Source: Rhizobiales bacterium NRL2 (GTDB taxonomy: Bacteria; Pseudomonadota; Alphaproteobacteria; Minwuiales; Minwuiaceae). From it: a stretch of DNA of 64,000 nucleotides. The position numbers were made by a program, and so were the translations under genes. The DNA is taken from assembly GCA_001664005.1 (NCBI GenBank), contig CP016093.1, positions 565,001 to 629,000 on the forward strand, read 5' to 3'. Position 1 is the first letter of the stretch; each line of letters opens with the position of its first letter. Below the pieces are notes generated by a model. That model was not told the origin of the DNA, did not search any database, and saw nothing but the letters and a program-made list of their open reading frames with translations. Shown in pieces: positions 36,914 through 44,242 of this stretch.

Positions 36914-37666
36914 TCAGCCGGCGCTTTCGGGCCCATCCGAGCGCGGGCCGAACGCGAAGATCGCGCCGTTGGCGACGCCGGGTAGCACCCGCGTGCCGTA
37001 GACCAGCGCCCGCCGGCGCACGATCATCGCAGGCCAGCCGCCGAACTCGGCGTCCAGCGCTTTCAGCAGCGAGATCGCGGTCGGCGTGACCGTCTCGCCG
37101 GAGGAGGCGAGGCCGCGCACCGGCACCCCTTCCAGCATGTCGAGAACGGCCGGCGCAGGCGCGGGCAGCAGGCCGTGGGCGCAGCGCACCGTGCCGTCGC
37201 AGAGGGGCAGCGGCCCGCAGACCAGCCGCGGTTGGCCCAGCCGGTCGTAGAGCGCTGCCACGAGGCAGGTGTCGAGAATGCTGTCGAGTGCGCCGACCTC
37301 GTGGAAGGTGACCTTCTCCGGCGGGATGCCGTGCACGCGGCCCTCGGCCGCCGCCAGGATGGCGAACGCCTTCTCCGCCAGCGCCCGTGCGGCTTCGCCG
37401 AGCGCGCTTGCGGCAATGATCCGTGTCACGTCGTCCAGGCTGCGGTGATGGTGTTCGCGGGGCAGGGACACGCGGGCGCGCCAGCCGCCGATCTGGTTCA
37501 CGGCCGTTTCCTCCAGCATGACGCAGCCTTCCGGCAGGCCGAGGCTGAGGGCGATTTCGCCGAGTTCCGCGTTCGTGGCCTGCGCCATGCGCGCGAAGCC
37601 GGCCAGCAGCATGTCGCCGGAAAGGCCGCTGTTGGGACGGACGACCAGACAGGCGTCGCCGGTCAT
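36914..37666 (-). CDS. larC: LarC-type nickel-insertion protein, N-terminal (LarC1) form
   Basis: 250 aa. LarC puts Ni into the pincer-nucleotide precursor using CTP. Family signatures: RPNSGLSGDMLLAGFARM, PREHHHRSLDDVTRII (His cluster), GIPPEKVTFHEVGALDSILDT, GPLPLCDGTVRCAHGLLPAPAPAV and SGETVTPTAISLL. It ends where LarC1 ends; the C-terminal LarC2 domain of about 150 residues, which binds CTP in studied LarC, is absent and was not found downstream in any frame. ATGA overlap with larB (37663-37666) shows coupling. Last clear gene of the operon. Confidence 0.85.
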   Translation of the reverse strand: MTGDACLVVRPNSGLSGDMLLAGFARMAQATNAELGEIALSLGLPEGCVMLEETAVNQIGGWRARVSLPREHHHRSLDDVTRIIAASALGEAARALAEKAFAILAAAEGRVHGIPPEKVTFHEVGALDSILDTCLVAALYDRLGQPRLVCGPLPLCDGTVRCAHGLLPAPAPAVLDMLEGVPVRGLASSGETVTPTAISLLKALDAEFGGWPAMIVRRRALVYGTRVLPGVANGAIFAFGPRSDGPESAG

Positions 37667-38310
37667 GCCGGCCCCAGAATGCGCGCGGCGGCGCAGGCGG
37701 CGCCATAGCCGTTGTCGACGTTGAGCACCGCGACGCCCGGGGCGCAGCTGACCAGCATGCTTTGGATCGCGGCGAGACCGTCCTGCGCCATGCCGTAGCC
37801 GACCGAAGTCGGCACCGCGAGCACGGGCTTCGGCGTGAGCGCCCCCAGGACCGACGCCAGCGCCGCGTCGAGTCCGGCGACCACGATCACCACGTCCGCC
37901 TCGTTGATCGCCTCCAGCCGGTCGACCAGCCGCCAGAGCCCGGCCACGCCGCAATCCTCGAACACGGTGCTGGCGATGCCGAGATAGGTCAGCGTCCGCG
38001 CGGCTTCCCAGGTCACGCGGCCGTCCGCGGTCCCGGCGGAAACCACAGCGACCTGGCCCGGACGGGCCGGCATCGTGGCGCGCCAGGCCGTGCGCGACAG
38101 CGGGTGATAGTCGATCCTCGAAGACGCCTCCCCCGGCAGCGCCGCCAGCACCGACGGGTCCAGCCGGGTGAAGAGCACGGGCTGCACGTCGGGTTCGGCG
38201 AACTCCTTCAGCAGCGACAGCACCGTTTCGACCGGCTTGCCCTCGCACAGGACCGCTTCCGGCAGACCGATGCGGGCGGCGCGGCCATAGTCGAACAGGA
38301 CCTCTTTCAT
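37663..38310 (-). CDS. larB: LarB, pyridinium-3,5-biscarboxylate synthase (NaAD carboxylase/hydrolase)
   Basis: 215 aa. LarB carboxylates the pyridine ring of nicotinic acid adenine dinucleotide and releases AMP, the first step to the nickel-pincer nucleotide. The C-terminal two-thirds is the PurE-like domain: AVVSAGTADGRVTWEAARTLTYLG, VVIVVAGLDAALASVLGALTPKPVLAVPTSVGYGMAQDGLAAIQSML, and VAVLNVDNGYGAA. The N-terminal lead (FDYGRAARIGLPEAVLCEGK) is also family-typical. Overlaps both larE and larC by 4 bp. Its substrate is the product of the two nad-like genes at the head of the cluster. Confidence 0.93.
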   Translation of the reverse strand: MKEVLFDYGRAARIGLPEAVLCEGKPVETVLSLLKEFAEPDVQPVLFTRLDPSVLAALPGEASSRIDYHPLSRTAWRATMPARPGQVAVVSAGTADGRVTWEAARTLTYLGIASTVFEDCGVAGLWRLVDRLEAINEADVVIVVAGLDAALASVLGALTPKPVLAVPTSVGYGMAQDGLAAIQSMLVSCAPGVAVLNVDNGYGAACAAARILGPA

Positions 38311-39164
38311 GCGCCTCCGCTCGCGTCACGCGGCGCGGCGCCCTCGCCGTGCAGGAAGGCGGAGCCGCGGCGGTACGGCCGGACGCCGAGAAAGCGGCGG
38401 GCTTCGGCGGCGCAGTCGGCGGCGGCCATCGCGCGCATCTCGGCGAAGCGTCCGGCCAGGGCCTCGTCGGCCTCGACCGCGACGCCGGCGGCGGTGATCC
38501 GGCAGCGGATCGTCCGGTTCTCGCCGAAGCGCCGGCGAAGCAGGGTCTCGACCCGGTCGATGAAGGCGAGATCCGCGGACTCGATGGCGATGCCGGTCTC
38601 GACCCGGCTGGCGAGGCAGGGCTGCGCGGGCAGCTCCGCGATGTCGTCCAGTCCGTAGCGCCGGGCGAGGGCGCGAATGTCGGCCTTGCCGATCCCGGCC
38701 TCGACATAGGGGTGGACCACGTCGCGCTCCGCCGCGGCCGTCAGGCCGGGCCGGTAGTCGCCCAGGTCGTCGACATTGGCGCCCGAGGCGATCGCGCCCG
38801 CCGCGAGCCCGGCGAGGCGATCGTACAGATTGGTCTTGCAGAAATAGCAGCGGTTGACCGGGTTCTTGAGATAATCCGGGTCGGCGAACTCGCCGGCCTC
38901 GACCACGTGCAGGTCCCAGCCTTCCCGCGCCGCGTAGGCGCGGACGCGCGCCGTCGCCGCCGGCGGCACCGCGGGCGAGACGGCATGCGCCATCCGCACG
39001 GGCCGTTCGCCCAGGCGATGGGCGACATGGGCCAGCGTCATGCTGTCGATCCCGCCGCTGACCGCGACGGTCAGGCCCTCATGGGCGCGCAGGACGGCCA
39101 GCAGACGGCCTTCGGCCGCCGCCGCCTCTTCGCCCCATGATGGCGCTCCCGAACCGTCAGGCAT
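38307..39164 (-). CDS. larE: LarE-type PP-loop sulfur transferase
   Basis: 285 aa. LarE activates the pincer precursor with ATP and puts sulfur on its two carboxylates. The PP-loop is AVSGGIDSMTLAHV (35-48). Cys106 and Cys109 (NRCYFCKTNLY) plus Cys183 (AQPCLASRVETGI) are present; C183 lies at the place of the sacrificial Cys of Lactobacillus LarE. Some LarE enzymes instead hold a [4Fe-4S] cluster on three Cys and act catalytically, and this three-Cys pattern allows that (inference). Overlaps the MoCF-domain gene (8 bp) and larB (4 bp). Confidence 0.9.
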   Translation of the reverse strand: MPDGSGAPSWGEEAAAAEGRLLAVLRAHEGLTVAVSGGIDSMTLAHVAHRLGERPVRMAHAVSPAVPPAATARVRAYAAREGWDLHVVEAGEFADPDYLKNPVNRCYFCKTNLYDRLAGLAAGAIASGANVDDLGDYRPGLTAAAERDVVHPYVEAGIGKADIRALARRYGLDDIAELPAQPCLASRVETGIAIESADLAFIDRVETLLRRRFGENRTIRCRITAAGVAVEADEALAGRFAEMRAMAAADCAAEARRFLGVRPYRRGSAFLHGEGAAPRDASGGA

Positions 39165-40056
39165 GGGCGTGGGCCTTCTCCTTCAGCCGCTTGCGCAGCA
39201 CGTCGGCGATGCGCTCGGCGATGGCCGCGTCCGACAGCCCCGGCTCGCCCAGCGCCCGGACCAGGGCGTCGAGGCCGAGCAGCACTTCGTCCGTCGGCCC
39301 AGGCAGGGCGACGATCATCGTGTCCAGCACGCGGCCGACGGCGATACGGACGCTGTTCTTGTGGACGTGCCGGCCGACGCCGAGTTCATATTTCACGATC
39401 TCCGGCGTGGCCGCCTCCGGGTCGGCCCTCAGAAACGCCTCGATGGTGCAGTCCTTGACCTCGGCGCCCACGCCGCCGGTGGTCACGATCATGCCGAAGC
39501 CCTCCTCGGCGCGTTCGCGCAGCGCGGCGGCGATGTGGTACTCGTTGTCCTTCAGCGGCATGCCCTGGCTGACCGCATAGCCGTTCACGCTCAGCTTCTC
39601 GCGGATGGCCGGGCTGTTGGTGTCCTTCACCTGGCCGTTGGCGAGTTCCGTGCCGGTGGGGAAGACCACCACCGTCTTCGCCAGCTTGTCACGGATCTCC
39701 GCCATCTGCCGCTCGGCCGCTTCGAGGGACTGAAGGGCCTCCTCGCCGCTGGCCGCCACCCAGCTCAGCAGGCCGCGGGATTCGACCCGCGCGTCCGCGG
39801 ACACGCCGACGCCCTCGACCGAGGCCACGGCGTCGAGCAGTTCGCGCTCCTTGCCGACGATGTTCTTCGCATCCAGCCCGCGCCGCAGGATGTCGAGCAC
39901 GATGTTGTCGTCGCGGACATCGGTCACGAGGATCTCCGTGCGGTCGAGCACCAGAACCCGCGCGACCGCATCGGCGACGGCCGTCAGGTCCGCATCGGCC
40001 AGCGCGAGGCCGGTGATGCTGAGCTCGGTCTTGCCCATCATGTCGTATTCGACCAC
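39157..40056 (-). CDS. MoCF-domain (molybdopterin-binding fold) protein of the lar cluster
   Basis: 299 aa. Residues about 127-290 form a MogA/MoeA/CinA-type domain: VVVFPTGTELANGQVKDTNSPAI (TGxE...D motif), MIVTTGGVGAEVKDCTIEAFL and IVALPGPTDEVLLGLDALV. In molybdenum-cofactor enzymes this fold binds or adenylylates molybdopterin; CinA uses it on pyridine or ADP-ribose compounds. Residues 1-110 (LTAVADAVARVLVLDRTEILVTDVRDDNIVLDILRRGL...) are an unrecognised domain. Within this operon a nucleotide-like pincer precursor is a reasonable ligand (inference). Acidic, soluble, no signal peptide. Confidence 0.7.
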   Translation of the reverse strand: MVEYDMMGKTELSITGLALADADLTAVADAVARVLVLDRTEILVTDVRDDNIVLDILRRGLDAKNIVGKERELLDAVASVEGVGVSADARVESRGLLSWVAASGEEALQSLEAAERQMAEIRDKLAKTVVVFPTGTELANGQVKDTNSPAIREKLSVNGYAVSQGMPLKDNEYHIAAALRERAEEGFGMIVTTGGVGAEVKDCTIEAFLRADPEAATPEIVKYELGVGRHVHKNSVRIAVGRVLDTMIVALPGPTDEVLLGLDALVRALGEPGLSDAAIAERIADVLRKRLKEKAHAHA

Positions 40057-40174
40057 GACGTTCTCCCAGGTTGTTCGATGCGCGTTACGCGCCCCTATAT
40101 GCGCCGCCGAGCCGGGTCCGGCCGCTTGGCCCCGACATCAACCGACATGCGCAGGCATGCCGCGGCCCCTGCGT

Positions 40175-41620
40175 TCAGAGCGCCTCGGACGGGTCGAAGC
40201 CGCGCTGGCGCATCCACTTGGGCATAAGCTCCTCCTCGACCCGCCGGTCGGCGACCGGCGCGCGTTCGATCAGGTGCTCGGCCAGCTTCTCGTTGCACGT
40301 CAGCATGCCGTAGGCGCCGTCGAAGACGACCAGGTTGTCGGTGTTGGCGAGCCGCTTGGCGAACCTGACGGCGGACGGCAGGTCGTGGGCGGTGACGCAG
40401 TTCTTGATCATCTCGATGTTCATGCAGTCTTCCTCGACCAGCTTCGCCATCTCCTGGCCGACGAGGACCATGGGACAGGACGTGGCCAGCTCCATCTGCG
40501 GCACGCCGGTCCAGAAATGGTTCATCACCAGCCCCTTGACGGCGGGGTTCACCGGCTTCGCCTTCGGCTGGTCCGGCGGCGGCTGCCACAGGCCGAAGCC
40601 CAGGCTGACCGGTATGGTGTCGAGGTCGAAGAGGTCGAGTTCCGCCTCGGTCAGATTGCCGAAGGTGGTGCCGCCGCCGACCATGTAACGGGGCTCCCCC
40701 GTGCCGTCGATGATCGCGATGCAGTCGCCGATCTCGTTGAACAGTTCGCGCAGCTTGCCGTAGGACTTGAAGGCCAGCAGCGCCAGCTTTCGGTCGATCG
40801 GCATCAGGTCGTTGCCGGACTCGATCCCCGTCACCCCCTGCGGCGAGGCCGCCATGAACACGCCGAAGGCCCACTTCTTCTGGACGAAGTCGGATTCGAA
40901 GACCAGCCGCGGGATCAGGTTGGACGACCGCGGCCCGAAATTCATGTGGTGGACCGAACGCGTCTCGAAACGGGCGTAGGACATTGAGAACGGCTTCATC
41001 GTGCGGCTGATCATGCGGTGCATGTCCAGTTCGCGCAGCTCGCCATGATGGCAGTGGATGATGAAGTCGGCGTCGTAGATCCGCTTGATGCCCATCAGCG
41101 TGCCGACCGGGGTTTCGATCTCGACGCCCTGGTCGATGTAGAGCGCCGGCAGCGCCCGGCCGTCGAACATCTCGTCCAGGCCGAAATGCTTGATCACCTC
41201 CTCCGGCTCTTTCAGGCGGAAGCCGGTGGCGACACGCAGCCGGACACGCCTGCAGCCCGTGCGCTGTTCGACCACTTCCTTGATCGTACGGATGACCTCG
41301 CGATAGGCGTAGCCGCCCATGATCATGAAGCCGTACTGCGAGGCCAGGATGTTGACCGTCGACTTCTCCTTGATCATCGACATGTCGACGTCCTTCAGCG
41401 ACTCCGCGGTGGCGCGGCGGAGCGGCTCCAGATCGTCGCCCTCGACATAGATCGCCTTCGGCACGTCGGGGAACAGTTCGGAAATCGGCAGGCCCACCAT
41501 GCCCGGCAGGTCGGCGGCGCGCATTGCGGGCATGCCGGTGGCCGTCTGCGGGCCGTACTGGGATGTGCGGATTGCGGCCGGCGTCGGGCGGGGCAGTTCC
41601 GAGACGGCGAGATGTGTCAT
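40175..41620 (-). CDS. Diverged LarA-like protein, probable nickel-pincer-dependent enzyme of unknown substrate
   Basis: 481 aa. It follows the LarA (lactate racemase) layout: STVNILASQYGFMIMGGYAYREVI (87-110) at the place of the DxTRPTP strand, RLRVATGFRLKEPEEVIKHFG (127-147) at the place of ATGTHRP, and ETPVGTLMGIKRIYDADFIIHCHHGE (169-194) at the place of the xxTP-V-N...ADLVI strand. The hallmark residues TRPTP and GTHRP are not conserved; a His-rich HCHHGE stretch and K209 may substitute. Assignment rests on this weak pattern plus four lar-type neighbours. Racemase or epimerase chemistry on a hydroxy-acid-like substrate is the natural guess. Confidence 0.5.
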   Translation of the reverse strand: MTHLAVSELPRPTPAAIRTSQYGPQTATGMPAMRAADLPGMVGLPISELFPDVPKAIYVEGDDLEPLRRATAESLKDVDMSMIKEKSTVNILASQYGFMIMGGYAYREVIRTIKEVVEQRTGCRRVRLRVATGFRLKEPEEVIKHFGLDEMFDGRALPALYIDQGVEIETPVGTLMGIKRIYDADFIIHCHHGELRELDMHRMISRTMKPFSMSYARFETRSVHHMNFGPRSSNLIPRLVFESDFVQKKWAFGVFMAASPQGVTGIESGNDLMPIDRKLALLAFKSYGKLRELFNEIGDCIAIIDGTGEPRYMVGGGTTFGNLTEAELDLFDLDTIPVSLGFGLWQPPPDQPKAKPVNPAVKGLVMNHFWTGVPQMELATSCPMVLVGQEMAKLVEEDCMNIEMIKNCVTAHDLPSAVRFAKRLANTDNLVVFDGAYGMLTCNEKLAEHLIERAPVADRRVEEELMPKWMRQRGFDPSEAL

Positions 41621-41678
41621 GGCGCGAACCTTTCGGTCTTGATCGGGCCGGCCCGGGGCCGGCAGCGGCTGCTGCGGG

Positions 41679-42257
41679 TCAGAACTTGCGGAAGACGTCC
41701 TTGTCCTCTTCCAGGAAATAGCCCGCGTACTTGTCGATCACCTCCTGCGGTACGTCCCACAGGCTCTGGGTGGTCGGGTACCAGCGCCACTTCTCGGGTT
41801 TCTCCAGCTTGTGGCCCGCCGCCTCCAGCAGGCGCATCGACATCATCTGGCAGTACACGGTGCAGCCCGACCGCGTGCCGGTGTCGAGCGCGATCTGCTC
41901 TGGCGTGATCGCGCCCTGCAGCACCGCGGCGGCGGCTTCCTGCACCCGGGTCTGGGTACACAGGCAGTGCCACTGCTTGGGATGCATGTTGGCCTTGCGG
42001 CAGAGGTCGTGGATGTCCTCGATGGGCACGTCCTCGATGGCGACGCGCACTTCCCTAGGCTCGTCGCGCTCGACCCGGGTGATCGCGTCGTCGGGACAGA
42101 TGCCGTGGCAGTTCGGGCAGGCGACGCAGAGGTCGTCGTTGATGATGGCGATGTTGTCTTTCATGTGGATCGCCTCGGTCGGGCAGACCCAGACGCATTT
42201 CTTGCAGCCGGTGCAGTTCTCGTCGATCACCGCCGCCTGGTACTTCAGCGTTACCAC
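41679..42257 (-). CDS. Two-cluster ferredoxin fused to a BFD-like [2Fe-2S] domain
   Basis: 192 aa from a GTG at 42257 with GGGGAGGAA 3 nt upstream; longer upstream reading is Arg-rich and not used. Two [4Fe-4S] motifs: C15-x2-C-x2-C-x3-C (CTGCKKCVWVCP) and C44-x2-C-x2-C-x3-C (CVACPNCHGICP). Residues about 85-140 follow the bacterioferritin-associated-ferredoxin pattern (C98-x-C100 ... C132-x3-C136, with LQGAITPEQIALDTGTRSGC between). It is a soluble electron carrier or cluster donor. The LarA-like gene follows 58 bp downstream; possible partners are that protein or LarE. Confidence 0.82.
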   Translation of the reverse strand: MVTLKYQAAVIDENCTGCKKCVWVCPTEAIHMKDNIAIINDDLCVACPNCHGICPDDAITRVERDEPREVRVAIEDVPIEDIHDLCRKANMHPKQWHCLCTQTRVQEAAAAVLQGAITPEQIALDTGTRSGCTVYCQMMSMRLLEAAGHKLEKPEKWRWYPTTQSLWDVPQEVIDKYAGYFLEEDKDVFRKF

Positions 42258-42496
42258 ATCTTCCTCCCCGCCGGCGGATGCCGGACTTCGAACGTCGCGG
42301 ATTCGCCGCCGCCCCATCTCCGGACAGGGCCGGAAGCAAGGGCCGCGCACGGTCTCGCAGCTGCTTCGGAACGCATAGGTGCGGCGCCTCCCCTGGTCTC
42401 CGCAATGGCCGCCCGTTGCGAGACGTCTGGCCTCTGGGCCGTTCGGCGCACGCACAAGGCGCGGGCCGGACGGTTCTGACGGGCCGGTTTGTTTTC
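42258..42496 (-). other. Long 5' leader of the ferredoxin/LarA-like unit
   Basis: About 230 nt of GC-rich leader between the putative promoter and the ferredoxin GTG. It can form several stems (for example GGGGAGGCGCC with GGCGCC-like partners), but no known riboswitch consensus was recognised by eye. No ORF in it looks real. Confidence 0.35.
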
Positions 42497-42526
42497 ATAC
42501 TAGTGCGTCGCAACCGCGGCGGTCAA
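42497..42526 (-). promoter_or_regulatory. Sigma-70-like promoter for the ferredoxin-LarA-like-lar operon
   Basis: On the minus strand TTGACC (42526-42521) and TAGTAT (42502-42497) are separated by 18 bp, a good match to TTGACA/TATAAT in otherwise GC-rich DNA. Transcription would start near 42490, giving a 230-nt leader before the GTG at 42257. This separates the downstream unit from the nadC-nadD pair, which could also read through. Confidence 0.6.
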
Positions 42527-42616
42527 GGCGCCTGCGGGCCGCCGCTGCTTGGAGATTCGGCAGAAATATCAATCATTTCAGTTCATTAGAGGAATTTCGC
42601 CCGATCGGTCGGCGAA

Positions 42617-43441
42617 TCACCCGGTGGGCTGCAGGTCGGGATCGGCGACGACGTCGAACTTCACGTCCACGCCGGGCGCATCGATGACGGCGCGGCCGAT
42701 ATCCAGGATATCCACATCGTGCGCCGCGATGGCGGGGATGTCCTCCAGGGCGATGTCGCCGGAGAAGGCGATCTCCGTCGTCTCCCGCCGGCCCGCCGCC
42801 CGCACCATCGACGCGACGCGGTCGAGGTCGGCCAGGTTCCCGGTATCGACCATCAGGATCTCCGCGCCCATCTCGATCGCCGCCCGGGCCTCGTCCTCCA
42901 GCGGCTCGACCAGGCCGCGGAGCTGGATGCAGCGCGTGTGACCCTCCAGAACCGAGACGGCTTCCAGGGTCCGGCGCACGCCGCCGAACATGCGGACATA
43001 GTTCTTGTCCAGATAGACGAAGGGCAGCGGGGCGATCCGGCCGCTGCCGCCGCCCTGGTGGATGGCGCGCCGGACCTGCGGCTTGATCTCGATCGGCATC
43101 TTCTTGGCGGCGCCGGAGACGATGCGCACGCGGCCGCCGGCGATCTGCTGCGCGCGGCGGGCGGCGCGGGCGATGCCGGAGGGCTTGGCGATGGCGCCGG
43201 GCAGTGTGTCCTCGGCGATGGCGATTTCCTTCGCCGGCGCGCGGATGATCAGGACCGGCGCGTCCGCGTCCGCCTCCTCGGCGTCGCGCATGGCGTGCAG
43301 CACCTCGCAGCCCAGGTCCAGCGCCTTGGCGGCCGCGTCTTCCACGCCGCAGATCACGCCGGCGGTGGCGACCCGCAGCTCGGCGGTGAAGCGCCGCCCG
43401 CCGAGGGAGCGGAAGATGTCGTCGCGCAGATCGTAGGTCAT
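42617..43441 (-). CDS. NadC-like quinolinate (nicotinate-nucleotide) phosphoribosyltransferase
   Basis: 274 aa, coupled to the NadD-like gene by an ATGA overlap (43438-43441). It has the QPRTase plan: an N-terminal alpha/beta sandwich (ELRVATAGVICGVEDAAAKALDLG... LIIRAPAKEI) and a C-terminal barrel with EARAAIEMGAEILMVDTGNLADLDRVASMV, TTEIAFSGDIALEDIPAIAAHDVDILDIGRAVID, which matches the end of NadC. The canonical RKT/HR motifs of housekeeping NadC are altered (AKPSGIARAARR). Normal role: quinolinate plus PRPP to nicotinate mononucleotide. Here it probably feeds NadD and LarB. Confidence 0.72.
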   Translation of the reverse strand: MTYDLRDDIFRSLGGRRFTAELRVATAGVICGVEDAAAKALDLGCEVLHAMRDAEEADADAPVLIIRAPAKEIAIAEDTLPGAIAKPSGIARAARRAQQIAGGRVRIVSGAAKKMPIEIKPQVRRAIHQGGGSGRIAPLPFVYLDKNYVRMFGGVRRTLEAVSVLEGHTRCIQLRGLVEPLEDEARAAIEMGAEILMVDTGNLADLDRVASMVRAAGRRETTEIAFSGDIALEDIPAIAAHDVDILDIGRAVIDAPGVDVKFDVVADPDLQPTG

Positions 43442-44142
43442 GCAATGCTCCCCGTCCGGCCGCTCCCGCCGGCGGGCGGCCAGACCGGATCGATCTCCAC
43501 CCGCCGCGCCGCCATGCGCCGGGCCACGGCGTCGGGCACAAGATGCCCGAAGTCGCCGCCGGCGCGCCAGACCTCGCGGATCATGGTCGAACTGATCGCG
43601 ACCGGCGGCAGGTCGAGCAGGATGGCGTGGCGTCCCGGCGCGATCTCCCAGGCGGCGGGACAGCCCGGCGGCGGCGGCGCGGGCCGGGCGTCGGGCCAGG
43701 CGGCCAGCAGCGCGGCCTCGAAGGTCTCGGCATCGAAGTCGCCGCGCGGGGCGACCGCCAGGTGCGTGGCGTGCGCGATGTCGCGGCCGTTGACCCATTT
43801 GTGCAGGCGCAGGAACTCGCGCTGGCCGAGGGCGAAGTACAGGCCGGCGCCGGGCTCGGCCTCGCGCAGCGCCGCGACGGTCCGCCAGGTCAGCGACGGT
43901 TTCGGCAGATCGGCCTCGATCGCGTTCACGGCCATGCCTTCGGCCCCGGCGATCGCCCGGCCGATCAGATCGCAGCGGAGCCCGAAGGGCAGCAGGTCGT
44001 CCGCCGCCCTGTGGAAGGGGGTGTGGCAGGGCACGAAGTCGACCCGCGCCACGCCGAGCGCGGCCGCCGCGCCTTCCGCCAGCGCCAGATGGCCGCGATG
44101 AACGGGATTGAAGGTGCCGCCGATGATCAGCCGGGCGGTCAT
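43438..44142 (-). CDS. NadD-like nicotinate-nucleotide adenylyltransferase
   Basis: 234 aa from the ATG at 44142. It forms nicotinic acid adenine dinucleotide from the mononucleotide and ATP. The nucleotidyltransferase signature is GGTFNPVHRGH (8-18), with VDFVPCHTPFHR, the binding loop ALGQREFLRLHKWVNG, and the C-terminal ISSTMIREVW. It is not next to the rsfS/proA genes where housekeeping nadD usually sits, so it may be a second, dedicated copy; LarB in the same cluster uses its product. Upstream lies the phytanoyl-CoA-type dioxygenase, same strand, 100 bp away. Confidence 0.85.
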   Translation of the reverse strand: MTARLIIGGTFNPVHRGHLALAEGAAAALGVARVDFVPCHTPFHRAADDLLPFGLRCDLIGRAIAGAEGMAVNAIEADLPKPSLTWRTVAALREAEPGAGLYFALGQREFLRLHKWVNGRDIAHATHLAVAPRGDFDAETFEAALLAAWPDARPAPPPPGCPAAWEIAPGRHAILLDLPPVAISSTMIREVWRAGGDFGHLVPDAVARRMAARRVEIDPVWPPAGGSGRTGSIA

Positions 44143-44242
44143 GGGAGCCTCGCTGTTGGCCTCAGTTCTTGAAACAGTGTTCGCGATGCCATCCGAGGTG
44201 CACGGGCTGCGCCGTTGCGTATCGCATCCCGGCCCCCGGGGT

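Noticed and set aside
33753-37001. 1082-codon plus-strand open frame opposite the acylase and YciB-like genes
   Set aside because: Antisense shadow of GC-rich coding DNA; no recognisable domain or ribosome site.
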